DNA of 64,000 nt from Bosea sp. (in: a-proteobacteria) (GCA_023910605.1 JAAVVV010000001.1:1354698-1418697), one strand, 5' to 3'; positions 35,115 through 48,887 are shown, counted from the first letter of the stretch. Program-made: numbers and translations. The notes: generated by a model from the letters alone, not told the origin.

Positions 35115-37199
35115 CTATTGCAACCTGACTGTCACGCTGTCACTGGCGCCGCTGGCGTCGATGACCGACACGCGCGCGAAGCCCGCGCCGCTTGCCGGCA
35201 AGGTGGCGTCGCGGCGCACCACGCCTTGCGCCACCGGCGCGCCGTCGATCAGCCAGGTCAGTGGCGCGGTTCCGCCCAGCGCCTTCACGCTGAGTTCGCG
35301 CCCGGCCTCGCCCGATATGAGGTCCACCACCGCGCCTTCGGGCGGGAAGGCAATGCGCAGCGCTCCGGGCGCCGAGGGGCTGGCCGTCTTGGCGATGTCG
35401 CGGCGGAGATGGCGCAGCGGAGCGGGAAGGGCGGCATTGCGGGCCGTGATGGCGTCGCGCGGGGCGGGGCGTGTGTCAGGCTCGAGGCCGATCCGGGCAA
35501 AGGCGTCGAACAGGATCGGCGCCGCAACCTGCCGCGCCACCAGCCCGGGCACGGAGGCATTGTCCGGCCGCCCGACCCAGACCGCGATGGTGTGGGTCCG
35601 GTCGAACCCGACCGCCCAGGCGTCGCGATAGCCATAGGATGTGCCGGTCTTGTAGGCGATGCGCCCGTTCAGGGCGTTGGCAGGCGCCGGCGCGCCACGC
35701 AGGATGTCGCCAACATACCAGGCCGCGAGCGGGTCGGTGAGGCGGCGCTCATCCGCTTCGGAGTTGCCTGACGGGGCTTCGTCCTCGCGCCAGCGCAGCG
35801 CGGGCGTCTCACCGCCTCGGGCGAGGCCCGCATAGAGCCTTGCGAGGTCCACGGGCCGGATGCCGACGCCGCCGAGGCCGAGCGCAAGGCCCGGTGAGCC
35901 ATCCTTTGGCAGCACCAGACGTCCGCCTGCGCCGGAAAGCCGGCTGAGCAGCGCCTGCGGGCCGATCGCGGCCAGCAATTCGATGGCTGGCAGGTTGAGC
36001 GATTGCTGCAGGGCCGCCCTGGCGCTGACATTGCCCTGGAAGCCGAGGTCGAAATTCTCGGGGGCATAGGCGCCATAGCGGTTCGGTCTGTCCTCCAGCA
36101 GCGTCTCGGGGTGGGCCACCCCCTGCTCGAAGGCGAGCGCGTAGATGAAGGGCTTCAGCGCCGATCCCGGGGAGCGGACGCCCTGCGCAAGGTCGAGCGC
36201 GCCGGCCCGCTCCCGGTTGCTGAGGCCGAGCCCGCCCACATGGGCGCGCACCTTGCCGCTGGCATGTTCGACGACCAGAATCGCGCCCGACAGCCGTGCC
36301 CCCAGCGGCTCGATGCGCTCGCGGGCAAGCTGCTCCAGCGCGGCCTGCCAGGGCGCGTCGATGCTCAGCCTGTGCTGGCTGCGGCCCGGCTGATCGCCCA
36401 GCGCGCGCTCGGCGGCGTGGGCGGCCAGGGTGGGGAAGAGCTGACGCGCCCGCGGCACAGGCTCGGCCCGTGCCTGCGCCGCCTCATCGGCAGAGGCGAG
36501 GCCCGCTGCCTCCGCCCGCGCGATGATGCGGTCGCGCACGCGCCTGAGATTGTCGGCATGGCGGTCCGGCCGGCGCGTCTCCGGGCTCTGGGGCAGCGCC
36601 ACCAGCAGCGCGCGCTCGGCGAGAGAAAGCCGGCGTGGCTCCTTGCCGAAATAGGACCAGGTGGCGGCGCGCAGCCCTTCAAGGTTCCCGCCATAGGGCG
36701 CCAGCGCCAGGTAGATCTCGAGGATCTCGCGCTTGCTGAAGCGCCGTTCGAGGTCGATGGCGCGCAGCGCCTGCCGCAGCTTGACCCCGGCGGACCGCTC
36801 CCCGCGGGGTTCGATCAGCCGCGCCGCCTGCATGGACAGCGTCGAGCCGCCGGAGATCACGCGGCGGCTGCGGATCATCTGCCATGCTGCCCTCAAGGCC
36901 GCGCGCAGGTCGACTCCGCCATGGCTGTCGAAGCGCCTGTCCTCATAAGTCTTGAGCAGCGCAATGAAGCGCGGGTCCACATCGGAGAGCGAAAGCGGCA
37001 GCCGCCAGCGGCCTTCCTCGGTGGTGAAGGCCCGCAGCAGCCTGCCGTTGCGGTCCGACACGGTGACGGAACGGTCGTCGAGCGCAGACAGATCAGCCGG
37101 CGGCAACGCGCGCCAGGCGCCCGCCACCCCGCCAAGGCCGACCAGGGCGGCGGCAAGCCCCGCGCCCGCCAGGGCGCGCAGCGCCCTGCGCGCGTTCAC
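35115..37199 (-). CDS. pbpC: Penicillin-binding protein 1C
   Basis: 694 residues. N-terminal membrane anchor (LAGAGLAAALVGLGGVAGA). GT51 transglycosylase has YEDRRFDSHGGVD and GGSTLSMQAARL. The transpeptidase has GSALKPFIYALA (SxxK), SLN, and YKTGTSYGYRDAWAVGF (KTG). A C-terminal PBP1C domain closes the protein. It makes and cross-links peptidoglycan. The ATG overlaps the stop of the upstream alpha-2-macroglobulin gene by 4 bp, the well-known pbpC/yfhM pairing. Confidence 0.95.
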   Translation of the reverse strand: MNARRALRALAGAGLAAALVGLGGVAGAWRALPPADLSALDDRSVTVSDRNGRLLRAFTTEEGRWRLPLSLSDVDPRFIALLKTYEDRRFDSHGGVDLRAALRAAWQMIRSRRVISGGSTLSMQAARLIEPRGERSAGVKLRQALRAIDLERRFSKREILEIYLALAPYGGNLEGLRAATWSYFGKEPRRLSLAERALLVALPQSPETRRPDRHADNLRRVRDRIIARAEAAGLASADEAAQARAEPVPRARQLFPTLAAHAAERALGDQPGRSQHRLSIDAPWQAALEQLARERIEPLGARLSGAILVVEHASGKVRAHVGGLGLSNRERAGALDLAQGVRSPGSALKPFIYALAFEQGVAHPETLLEDRPNRYGAYAPENFDLGFQGNVSARAALQQSLNLPAIELLAAIGPQALLSRLSGAGGRLVLPKDGSPGLALGLGGVGIRPVDLARLYAGLARGGETPALRWREDEAPSGNSEADERRLTDPLAAWYVGDILRGAPAPANALNGRIAYKTGTSYGYRDAWAVGFDRTHTIAVWVGRPDNASVPGLVARQVAAPILFDAFARIGLEPDTRPAPRDAITARNAALPAPLRHLRRDIAKTASPSAPGALRIAFPPEGAVVDLISGEAGRELSVKALGGTAPLTWLIDGAPVAQGVVRRDATLPASGAGFARVSVIDASGASDSVTVRLQ

Positions 37200-40100
37200 C
37201 GGCCCGTCACCTCGATCTGCCCATAGGCGGTGCGCCCATGCTTCTCCGGCCGATACATGTCCTCGATCACGGCTGGCGGATGGACATAGCGGCCTGGAGA
37301 CACGGCGCGGACAAGATAGGCGACCGAATAGATCGCTTGCCGGTCGGCCTGCCGGTCGAACACGGCCACGAAGCGGTCGTCGCGATATTCGGTGGTCACG
37401 GGCTCGATCTCGCGCCGGAGCCAGCCCAGCGACTCGACCTTGCCGGAGTCCACGAGGCTCGGATTATCGATCTCGAGCCCGGCGGGAAGATGGTCCACCA
37501 GCATCAGCGAGCCGCGCCGCGCCTCGCGCTCGGTCACCGTCAGCACCACCACGAGCCGATCGTTCTGCGCCACCGATGCGCCGTCCACCTTCTGCCCGTT
37601 CATCCGGTAGAAGGTGCGCTCGATCTGGTAGCCGCGCACAGCCGCCGGCTGCGGCTCGACCGGATTGCCGCTCACGGTGATCACCACATCGACGGGACCC
37701 TGGCCGCGATTGGCGATGGTCATCGGCCGCGCCTCAAGCGCCGCCGCCCGGTCCGAGCGATGCAACGGGCCCTGATGCGCCTCGCCATTGACGCTCATGC
37801 TGATCGCGGCCGCGTCACGCAGGCTGGCCTGCGCCGCCATCACCAGCCAGGCATTTTCCTGTGTCGAGGTGTAGCGCGCCGCTCCGCGCGCCTCGTTCAC
37901 GATTCCGGCCGTCTGGACCAGATCGGCCTGGCTGGCATTGGTTTCCGCCGCCAGCGTCAGGATCGCGGCGGCGTCGCGCAGGCGGGAGCCGTAGTCGGCA
38001 CGCGAGTCGGTCGGCGCGTCGCGCAGCGTGGTGAGCGCCTGAATCGCGTCGCGGAATCCGCGTTCGGCGCGGGCGCGGTCGCCCAGCAGCGCCAGCGCTG
38101 CGGCGATCTGCGCGCGGGCCAGCGGCGTCGGCGCCTCGTTCAGCCGCGTGTCGAGGATGTAGCGCAGGTCGCTCATCATCGGCCGGCCGTTGCGGGCCAG
38201 CACATAGAGCGCATAGGTGATCTTCTCCCCGCCGTCGGCGGTGAACTCGGGCTGGTTGACGATCTGGTTGCGCAGCCGGTCAAGCCCGATCTCCAGCGCC
38301 CGTTGCGGCACGGGGATGCCCTTCTCCCGCGCCCGCGTCAGGAAATCGAGCGCATAGGCATCGAGCCACAGATCATCCCCGCCGACGCTCCACACGCCGA
38401 AGGAACCGGACGAATCCTGCCGGGCCAGCACGCGGTCCACCGCCTCGCGCACCCGCTCCTCGATCCCTGTGTCGAGCGCAAGACGCTCGCGACTGGCGAG
38501 CTGGTTGACGTAAAGCAGCGGCAGGGCGCGGCTGACGATCTGTTCGGTGCAGCCATAGGGATAGCGGTCGAGCGCGCCGAGCAGCGCCGGCACGTCGATG
38601 CCGCCATGCAGCGCAACCGAGGTCGAGACCGTGCCCGAGCCAGGAATCAGGTCCTGCGCCAGATCGCCCGAGATGGTCAGGCTCTCGCCGGGGGCAAGCC
38701 GCCGCACCACCCGCCGCAGCAGCGCGTCCGAGCCTGGTGCGATCGCGATGGGCAGGCTGCGCTCGACGCCGGCGCCGCCTGGCCCGCTCAGGCGCAGCAT
38801 CACGCCGGCGGGTCCGACCCCGGCGGCCGTGACGGGGATGGACAGTTGCGCCGCTTGCCCGACCCGGAGCGAGAGCCGCTGGACAAGCGCATCGGCCGGC
38901 ATCACGAGCCCGCCTTGGGGTTCGATCTCGACGGCATAGTCGCCGGCGGGGCCCTCGACATTGTCGATCCGCACATGGAATCGGGAGCGGTCGCCCAGGC
39001 TCAGGAAGCGCGGCAGCGTCGCCTGCGCCACCAGCGCGTCGCGGATGATGACCTCCTGCGAGGCGGCGCCGACGCGGCCCGCGCTCCAGGCCATGGCGTC
39101 AACCCGCACCGCGCCGTCAAAGGCCGGAATGTCGAAGGCGACACGCGCGCGCCCGTCCGCGCCCACCTTCACCACGCCCGAAAAGCGGGCCAGCGGCGCC
39201 TCGCGCGGCGGGGAGACGGTGGTGTCCACCCCCGCATCGCCGCCCGAGCGGATGGCCCCGCGCGTGCCCTGCATCCCGTCGATGAGATAGCCGTAGAGGT
39301 CGCGCAATTCGCCTGCGAGCTGGCGCTGGCCGAAGAAATGTTCCCCCGGCTTTGGAGGCTCGTGCCGGGTCAGGTTGAGGATGCCGGCATCCACCGCCGA
39401 GACGGTGACGAAGGCCTCTTCGCCCGGCCGGAGCCCGGCTATGGCGACAGGGATGTCGAGCGTGGCGCGCGGGCGGATGCGCGCCGGCAGGTCGAGACTT
39501 ACGGGCAGGGCGCGCGCGGCCTTCTCGACGGAAAACCACGCCACGCCCAGCGCCCGCCCCGGCATGCGCCGCGCCGCCTGGTCGAGCGGCCGGTGCGCCA
39601 TCACGACGGCGTAGGCGCCAGGGCCCCATTCGCCGCTGGCCTGGAGCCGGAGCTGCGTTCCGCCTGCTGGCAGGTCGATCTCGCGCCAGAGCTGCGCCTT
39701 GTCGCCGATGATCGCGACCGTGGCGCGCCCTGCGAAGCGCGGCCTGATGTTGAGCGTCATGGCCTCGCCGGCGGCATAGTCGGCCTTGTCGAGGGCGACC
39801 TCCAGCACATCCGGCGCATCGGCGGTCAACTCGCCTGCATATCCGACCGAATAGGTCAGCGAGGTCTGCGCCCCGCCCATCGCCACGTCGAGACGGTACG
39901 TGCCCCAGTCGGCCGGGATGCCGAGCCGGGCCGGCTCGGCCGCGCCGATGTTCAGCCGGCCATCCGCCACGCGCCGCGCGGTGCGGGTGGCCTCGTAGCT
40001 CCACACGCCATCGGCGCGATACCACTGCCAGGTCCGGTCGATGCGCGATACAGTCCAGGTGACGCCCTCGCGGGCCAGGCGCGTGCCGTCCGGCGCGGCC

Positions 40101-42439
40101 GCGATCACGGCGAAGTTCGCCATGGCCCCGGCCGAAAGCGAGGCGTCGTCGAACAGCTTCTTCACCGCGACGACCGGCGCATCGAGCGCAACCGGCAGCT
40201 TGACCACACGCTCCACGGCGCGACCGCCGGCTTCGCCGACCCTGAGCCTGATCGTCGCTTCCAGCGGACGGCTCGCCTCTGTCTCGGGCAGCGCCACGGC
40301 GACTGTGGCCTTGCCGTCAGCATCGGTGGCCGGCGCCTCCTCGATCTCGCGCGTCACGGGCTGGAACGCCTCGTCCGTGAGGCCGACGAGATAGTCCTCG
40401 AAGCCCTTGAGCGGCGTGCGCGCGGCGGGGGCGAGCGATATTTCCCCGCTGACGGGAAGCCCAGCTCCGGGTGCGCCATAGAGATAGCGAGCGGCGACAT
40501 CGATCGTGGAGGCCGAACCCTTGGCGATCGCGGCCGAGCGCGCGGCCAGCGTCACGTCGAGCCGATCGGGCACGTAGTCCTCGACAAGGAATTTCAGCTC
40601 GCCGATCGGCCGGCCGCGGGCGTCGGCGTAGGCTTCGACCCGCCAGGTGCCGCGCGCCGCGCCCGAGAACAGCGCCAGCGAATGGGCGCGCCCGCCCGCA
40701 CCCTGATCCTGCACCACGGCGCGCCGATGCTCCACCCCATCGGGCCGCATGTAGACCAGCGTCAGCGGCAGGTTGGGCACGCTCCGCCCGGCCGCGTCGC
40801 GCAGCAGCGTGGTGACGTTGACGGTTTCGCCCGGGCGATACACGCCGCGCTCGGTGGCGAGATAGGCATCAAGGCCCCTTGGGGCGGGGCGGCCCTTCAC
40901 GCCGCGGTCAGCGAGATCGAAGGAGGAGGCCGCGATGTCGAGGAAGCCGTAATCACCCTTGCCGTCGGCGGCGGCCACCAGCGCCGGCGCCATGCCGTCC
41001 ACGCCGCGCGCCAGCCCGCCATCGAAGCGGGCATAGCCGGCCGCATTGGTCCGCACGGTGGCCAGCACCTCGTTGTTGCGCGCGATCAGCCGAAGCTCGA
41101 CCCCGTCCAGCGGCAGCGCCTTCGCCAGCGAGCGGGCCAGCACGTGCACCCCGTCCGCGCCCGTGAAGGCGCTGAGGCCCATATCCGAGACGACGAACCA
41201 TTGCGTCACGAGGTCGTCGCCGGAAAAGCCTTCCTCGTCGCCGCGCGCGCCGGGCGTTCCGCGCCGCACGCGGGCCGTCATCACATGCACGCCGGGCTCC
41301 AGCTTCGGCACTGCCTCCGTGACGGGAAAGGCCGTGATGACATCGCGGTTGAGCTCGTTGCCTGTGGCGAGCTGGCCGCTCCAGAGCTTCACGCCCCTTT
41401 GTCGCTCGATGTCGCGCGCCGCAAATTCGCTCAGCTGCCTGAGGAACTCGTCGGACCTGACGGTCGGCGCCAGCGAACGGTCCCCGATCCGGTAGACGTC
41501 GATCTCGACCTTGTCGGTGTTGACCGTGACGACCGGGATGCCCTCCTGCCCGCTGCGGGGCAGCACATAGTTGCGCCCCGTGAAGCGCACCTGCGGGGAG
41601 CGGTCGCGCACGTAGATGTCATAGTCGGCCGTGCGCAAGAGCTGCTCCTCGACCGCGGAGGGAAGGCCCTGCCGCAGCGCGATGCGGTAGCGCTCGCCAT
41701 GGCGCAGCCCTTCGACGCACAGCTGCTGGCCCTCGGCCGTGATGGCGGGCTGCTGGGCGCCCTGCACCACGACGAAGGGCGCGAAATCGACGCGGCCGCG
41801 GGCCAGCGGATCGGAGAAGTTGAAGCAAATGCGGGGCGTCACGGCGTCCGAATCCACCTTGTAGTCACGGATCTGGAAGCCACGCTTCTCGCGCAGGGCG
41901 GCATAGCTGGCGCGCAGCCGCGCATTGTCGCCGGCGGCGAGGCTCAGCCGGTAGGTATCGAGGGCGGGCCGCCACATCTCGCGTGCCTCGAAGGCGCGGC
42001 CGAGCATGGCCAGCGCCGCCGCCTCGTCGGCGCGCCCGCGCGCCCGGTCATAGGCTGCATAGGCGGCGGCCGTGGCGCGGTCGCGGTTGGTGTAGCGTTC
42101 GTTCGGGTCCTGCGTCACGTCGGCGATGTCGAGCGAGGTGGCTGCGAAGGCCAGCCAGTTCGTGCCGTCGGCGGGCTCGACAAGGATCGCGGCGGAGGCA
42201 GCGGCGATCGCGCCCTGGTTGTTGCCTGAGCGCAGCGCCGCTTGCGCCTCCTGCCGCCAGGCCTGTGCGGTGCGGTTGCCGGCGGGAGCCGCGCGCCTCA
42301 GATCGGCCTCGAGCCGCACGGCCTCGTTGCGCAGGTCCTCCCGCACCAGCGCCCTCTGCGCCTGCGCGGGCGTCGCCGGCGCGGCGATGACGAGAAGACT
42401 GAAGCCGCAGATCAGCACGGCGCAAAGGCGGACAAACAT
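37196..42439 (-). CDS. Bacterial alpha-2-macroglobulin (YfhM-like)
   Basis: 1747 residues from ATG 42439 with a signal peptide (MFVRLCAVLICGFSLLVIAA...AQAQ) but no lipobox, so a soluble or loosely bound periplasmic form. Macroglobulin-like beta domains fill the first ~1000 residues. The thioester motif GCTEQ sits in LDRYPYGCTEQIVSRALPLL, followed by the alpha-helical toroid (YGSRLRDAAAILTLA) and receptor-like C-terminus. The family traps proteases that breach the envelope and is thought to work with PBP1C to guard and repair the wall. It is co-transcribed with pbpC. Confidence 0.94.
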   Translation of the reverse strand: MFVRLCAVLICGFSLLVIAAPATPAQAQRALVREDLRNEAVRLEADLRRAAPAGNRTAQAWRQEAQAALRSGNNQGAIAAASAAILVEPADGTNWLAFAATSLDIADVTQDPNERYTNRDRATAAAYAAYDRARGRADEAAALAMLGRAFEAREMWRPALDTYRLSLAAGDNARLRASYAALREKRGFQIRDYKVDSDAVTPRICFNFSDPLARGRVDFAPFVVVQGAQQPAITAEGQQLCVEGLRHGERYRIALRQGLPSAVEEQLLRTADYDIYVRDRSPQVRFTGRNYVLPRSGQEGIPVVTVNTDKVEIDVYRIGDRSLAPTVRSDEFLRQLSEFAARDIERQRGVKLWSGQLATGNELNRDVITAFPVTEAVPKLEPGVHVMTARVRRGTPGARGDEEGFSGDDLVTQWFVVSDMGLSAFTGADGVHVLARSLAKALPLDGVELRLIARNNEVLATVRTNAAGYARFDGGLARGVDGMAPALVAAADGKGDYGFLDIAASSFDLADRGVKGRPAPRGLDAYLATERGVYRPGETVNVTTLLRDAAGRSVPNLPLTLVYMRPDGVEHRRAVVQDQGAGGRAHSLALFSGAARGTWRVEAYADARGRPIGELKFLVEDYVPDRLDVTLAARSAAIAKGSASTIDVAARYLYGAPGAGLPVSGEISLAPAARTPLKGFEDYLVGLTDEAFQPVTREIEEAPATDADGKATVAVALPETEASRPLEATIRLRVGEAGGRAVERVVKLPVALDAPVVAVKKLFDDASLSAGAMANFAVIAAAPDGTRLAREGVTWTVSRIDRTWQWYRADGVWSYEATRTARRVADGRLNIGAAEPARLGIPADWGTYRLDVAMGGAQTSLTYSVGYAGELTADAPDVLEVALDKADYAAGEAMTLNIRPRFAGRATVAIIGDKAQLWREIDLPAGGTQLRLQASGEWGPGAYAVVMAHRPLDQAARRMPGRALGVAWFSVEKAARALPVSLDLPARIRPRATLDIPVAIAGLRPGEEAFVTVSAVDAGILNLTRHEPPKPGEHFFGQRQLAGELRDLYGYLIDGMQGTRGAIRSGGDAGVDTTVSPPREAPLARFSGVVKVGADGRARVAFDIPAFDGAVRVDAMAWSAGRVGAASQEVIIRDALVAQATLPRFLSLGDRSRFHVRIDNVEGPAGDYAVEIEPQGGLVMPADALVQRLSLRVGQAAQLSIPVTAAGVGPAGVMLRLSGPGGAGVERSLPIAIAPGSDALLRRVVRRLAPGESLTISGDLAQDLIPGSGTVSTSVALHGGIDVPALLGALDRYPYGCTEQIVSRALPLLYVNQLASRERLALDTGIEERVREAVDRVLARQDSSGSFGVWSVGGDDLWLDAYALDFLTRAREKGIPVPQRALEIGLDRLRNQIVNQPEFTADGGEKITYALYVLARNGRPMMSDLRYILDTRLNEAPTPLARAQIAAALALLGDRARAERGFRDAIQALTTLRDAPTDSRADYGSRLRDAAAILTLAAETNASQADLVQTAGIVNEARGAARYTSTQENAWLVMAAQASLRDAAAISMSVNGEAHQGPLHRSDRAAALEARPMTIANRGQGPVDVVITVSGNPVEPQPAAVRGYQIERTFYRMNGQKVDGASVAQNDRLVVVLTVTEREARRGSLMLVDHLPAGLEIDNPSLVDSGKVESLGWLRREIEPVTTEYRDDRFVAVFDRQADRQAIYSVAYLVRAVSPGRYVHPPAVIEDMYRPEKHGRTAYGQIEVTGR

Positions 42440-42606
42440 GACGCTCACTCTCCCGGGAGGCCCCGCAACCCAGATGCAGAGAGTATCAGGGCATGGGGTG
42501 GCTGCAAGGCATGTCTGGGATCGCAGCAGAGTTTGCAAGGCTCGACAGCGACCCTCGACCCTGCAACATTGCGGGCCGTGATCCACAGCGTCGCGTCGGG
42601 GAATGC

Positions 42607-46584
<3,978 letters not shown>

Positions 46585-46727
46585 GGCGCTGGTCCCCACA
46601 ATGTTCGGTCGCTGGACCTGGCCCTAGCCTGTTTGGCGGGTTTGGCGCATAACTGCCAAGTCATGGCGGAATTGCAAGCCCCGTGCGGGCGTCATTGCCC
46701 GGCGCCCAGCGGAGAGGGCCGAAGCGG

Positions 46728-46737
46728 TTTCGTCCCC
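46728..46737. repeat. Left copy of 10-bp target site duplication
   Basis: TTTCGTCCCC, identical to 47991-48000 at the other side of the insertion sequence. Confidence 0.9.
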
Positions 46738-47990
46738 CAGGGCAACGAGTCCAGGTTAACGCGGTGAGGCATGGATGATCTGGGCGAGGGTGTTTGTGTT
46801 CCATCCAGCGGCTTTTCGGGCTGTTTTGATGGAGCGGTTTCCCTTTCCTGCGCGGACGAGGTTGAAGGCGAGCCTTCGCACGAGGGCCATGTTCTGCGCT
46901 CCATGACCGCGCCTGAGGCGTGATTGATCCTCCTTGAAGACGACATCGAGCACCCAGTGGAGGCTTTCGATGCCCCAATGGCTGCGAATGGCGGTTGCAG
47001 CGCGTTCGGGTGTGAGAAGGGCGGAGGAGATGAAGAACCGCGTCTCCCGGGAGGTCTTGCCCTGCCGTTCGACTTGTGTGGTGGCTCGCACGATGCTTCT
47101 GAGACGGTGGAAGCGATGCTCGCCGGGATGGCGTCGCCCGCCTTCCAGCCAGCCGATCTCATGGCTGACCGTGGTGGTACGGGTCTCGATGCGTCCATGA
47201 TCCTTGTCGACGCTGATGCTGGTGGCGAGCCCTGTCGTGGCCGGATCGTCGAAATAGGCCGCGACCTCGTCGTGCAGGGTCGGCTGGTTGCGCTTGAGGG
47301 CCAGAAGATAGTCGCCTTCCTTGTCCGTGATCGCCTTGGCCATGGACGGGTTGGTGGCGATGGCGTCGATGGTGACGAGCGCGCCCTTGAGCGTCAGCCG
47401 CTCCAGGATTGCCAGCATGGCGGCGCATTCGTTGTCCTTGGCGTCCACGGCCTCCTGCGCCAGCACGAGGCGCTGGGTCGAGGCCCAGGCGCTGACCAGA
47501 TGGATGGGGGGCAGACTGCGGCCAGCCTCGCCGCTGCGGCGCGCTGTCTTGCCGTCCAGCGCGATCAGGTCCGCCGCGTCCGGTCGCAGCTGCGTCGCCC
47601 AGGCCGTGAAGCAGGCCGCAAACAGCGCCGGATCGATCCGGTTCAGCACCACCCGCAGCCAATCCTCCTTGGGAGTGCCGAAGAAATACTCGGCATGCTC
47701 GCGCAGGAAAGGCAGATGCGCATCGCCCCAATCGGCGATCTCGTCATAGTCGTCGCAACCCGCGACAGACGCGCAGGTCACCAGAAAAAGCACTTCCGCA
47801 AGCGGATACTTGACCTTGCAGCTCTCGCGCGGGTCCCCGACGCGTCCGAAGTGATCCAGCAGAAGGCGCAACCGGTCCTTGACGAAAATCTGATCCATCG
47901 TTCGGGCTCCTGATCCGAGCCCGTTGAATCAGAAGCCATACTCCAAAGCTATCCCGTGCGCTCCGCCGTTAACCTGACAAAGTTGCCGTG
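46738..47990 (-). mobile_element. Complete ISAs1-family insertion sequence
   Basis: 1253 bp. Imperfect 24-bp terminal inverted repeats at 46738-46761 and 47967-47990 share CA-GGCAAC and CAGGTTAACG (18 of 24 match). A perfect 10-bp direct repeat TTTCGTCCCC flanks it (46728-46737 and 47991-48000). One transposase gene fills it. Ends, target duplication and gene are intact, so it looks recent and possibly active. Confidence 0.93.
46756..47898 (-). CDS. ISAs1-family transposase (H-repeat type, DDE)
   Basis: 380 residues. N-terminal DDE_Tnp_1-associated region (DPRESCKVKYPLAEVLFLV). Catalytic Asp in LIALDGKTARRS, second Asp in LVTIDAIATNPSMA, and the downstream region YLLALKRNQPTLHDEV then SHWGIESLHWVLDVVFKEDQ holding the Glu. 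The C-terminal LRRGHGAQNMALVRRLAFN matches the family. The stop codon lies inside the terminal repeat. Full length. Confidence 0.96.
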   Translation of the reverse strand: MDQIFVKDRLRLLLDHFGRVGDPRESCKVKYPLAEVLFLVTCASVAGCDDYDEIADWGDAHLPFLREHAEYFFGTPKEDWLRVVLNRIDPALFAACFTAWATQLRPDAADLIALDGKTARRSGEAGRSLPPIHLVSAWASTQRLVLAQEAVDAKDNECAAMLAILERLTLKGALVTIDAIATNPSMAKAITDKEGDYLLALKRNQPTLHDEVAAYFDDPATTGLATSISVDKDHGRIETRTTTVSHEIGWLEGGRRHPGEHRFHRLRSIVRATTQVERQGKTSRETRFFISSALLTPERAATAIRSHWGIESLHWVLDVVFKEDQSRLRRGHGAQNMALVRRLAFNLVRAGKGNRSIKTARKAAGWNTNTLAQIIHASPR

Positions 47991-48000
47991 TTTCGTCCCC
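47991..48000. repeat. Right copy of 10-bp target site duplication
   Basis: TTTCGTCCCC, directly abutting the right terminal repeat. It is followed by three near-copies of the octamer CTTGCCAC. Confidence 0.9.
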
Positions 48001-48049
48001 TTGCCACCTTGCCACCTTGCCGCCTTTCTGCCATAGGCACGGCTTCGTT

Positions 48050-48090
48050 GAACCGCCCGGCTCATTCAGGGCTGCCGTGGCGGTTCTTTT
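48050..48090 (+). terminator. Terminator or attenuator hairpin in the rpmI leader
   Basis: GAACCGCC-CGGC (48050-48061) pairs with GCCG-T-GGCGGTTC (48074-48086): twelve base pairs with one bulged T, then TTTTGTT. It ends 55 nt before rpmI. It is either the terminator of an older upstream gene or an attenuator in the rpmI-rplT leader. Confidence 0.7.
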
Positions 48091-48114
48091 GTTGGCTCGA
48101 CCAATACCAAGAGA

Positions 48115-48128
48115 CGGTCGCAAGACCG
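48115..48128 (+). promoter_or_regulatory. GNRA-tetraloop hairpin before the rpmI ribosome site
   Basis: CGGTC-GCAA-GACCG, 5 bp with a GCAA tetraloop, 4 nt before the ribosome site AAGGAG (48133-48138). It may take part in translational control by L20. Confidence 0.4.
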
Positions 48129-48144
48129 CGACAAGGAGCTGAAA

Positions 48145-48345
48145 ATGCCCAAGCTGAAGACCCATTCGGGATCAAAGAAACGCTTCAAGATCACGGGCAC
48201 CGGCAAGGTTGTCTATGCCCAGGCCGGCAAGCGCCATGGCATGATCAAGCGCACGACCAAGCAGATCCGGAACCTGCGCGGCACCAACGTGCTGTTCAAG
48301 ACCGATGGTGACAACATCATCAAGTACCGTCTGCCCAACGGCTGA
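48145..48345 (+). CDS. rpmI: 50S ribosomal protein L35
   Basis: 66 residues, [20 protein letters not shown] start and [19 protein letters not shown] core; complete. Ribosome site AAGGAG. It is the first of rpmI-rplT-pheS-pheT. infC, which precedes it in many bacteria, is not here. Confidence 0.97.
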   Translation: MPKLKTHSGSKKRFKITGTGKVVYAQAGKRHGMIKRTTKQIRNLRGTNVLFKTDGDNIIKYRLPNG

Positions 48346-48390
48346 GCCGAAGCCGCCGTCGTCGCCATCCATCCTTGAAGGAGTTTCACC

Positions 48391-48756
48391 ATGTCCCGCG
48401 TCAAACGTGGCGTCACGTCGCACGCCAAGCACAAGAAAACGCTGAAGGCCGCCAAGGGCTTCTACGGCCGCCGCAAGAACACGATCCGCACCGCCAAGGC
48501 GGCCGTCGATCGCGCGATGCAGTACGCCACCCGTGACCGCAAGAACAAGAAGCGCGTCTTCCGCGCCCTCTGGATCCAGCGCCTCAACGCTGCCGTGCGC
48601 GAGCATGGCCTGACCTATTCCAAGTTCATGGGCGCGCTCATCAGCGCCGGCATCGAGATCGATCGCAAGGCCATGGCCGACATCGCCATGAACGAGCCGG
48701 CGGCCTTTGCGGCCATCGTCGAACAGGCCAAGGCGAACCTGCCCGCCGCCGCCTGA
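48391..48756 (+). CDS. rplT: 50S ribosomal protein L20
   Basis: 121 residues, [20 protein letters not shown] start; [21 protein letters not shown] and the C-terminal globular part are standard. It binds 23S rRNA early in assembly and in several bacteria represses its own operon by binding the leader. 45 bp after rpmI, with a GAAGGAG ribosome site. Confidence 0.97.
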   Translation: MSRVKRGVTSHAKHKKTLKAAKGFYGRRKNTIRTAKAAVDRAMQYATRDRKNKKRVFRALWIQRLNAAVREHGLTYSKFMGALISAGIEIDRKAMADIAMNEPAAFAAIVEQAKANLPAAA

Positions 48757-48781
48757 GCCCCTGCTCGGGATCAAGGTTCAC

Positions 48782-48809
48782 ACGGCGGGCCCGCAAAGGC
48801 CCGCCGTTT
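48782..48809 (+). terminator. Hairpin between rplT and pheS
   Basis: ACGGCGGGC-8 nt-GCCCGCCGT, a 9-bp perfect stem ending in TTT. Probably a partial terminator that lowers pheS-pheT transcription relative to the ribosomal genes, or an attenuator of pheST. Confidence 0.65.
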
Positions 48810-48887
48810 GCGTGTCCGCCCCGGGGCGGGAGCGGCGCCCCCGTCTTCCCGCCATGACCCGTCACCTATCACTCGGCTTTGGCGCTC

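Noticed and set aside
37238..42229. 1663-residue open frame on the plus strand opposite the macroglobulin gene
   Set aside because: It mirrors the high-GC codon pattern of the minus-strand gene, is His/Arg/Gly-rich without domains, and the minus-strand product is clearly real.
48000..48023. Three near-copies of CTTGCCAC as a regulatory repeat
   Set aside because: Short, imperfect, and adjoining the insertion site; no function can be argued.
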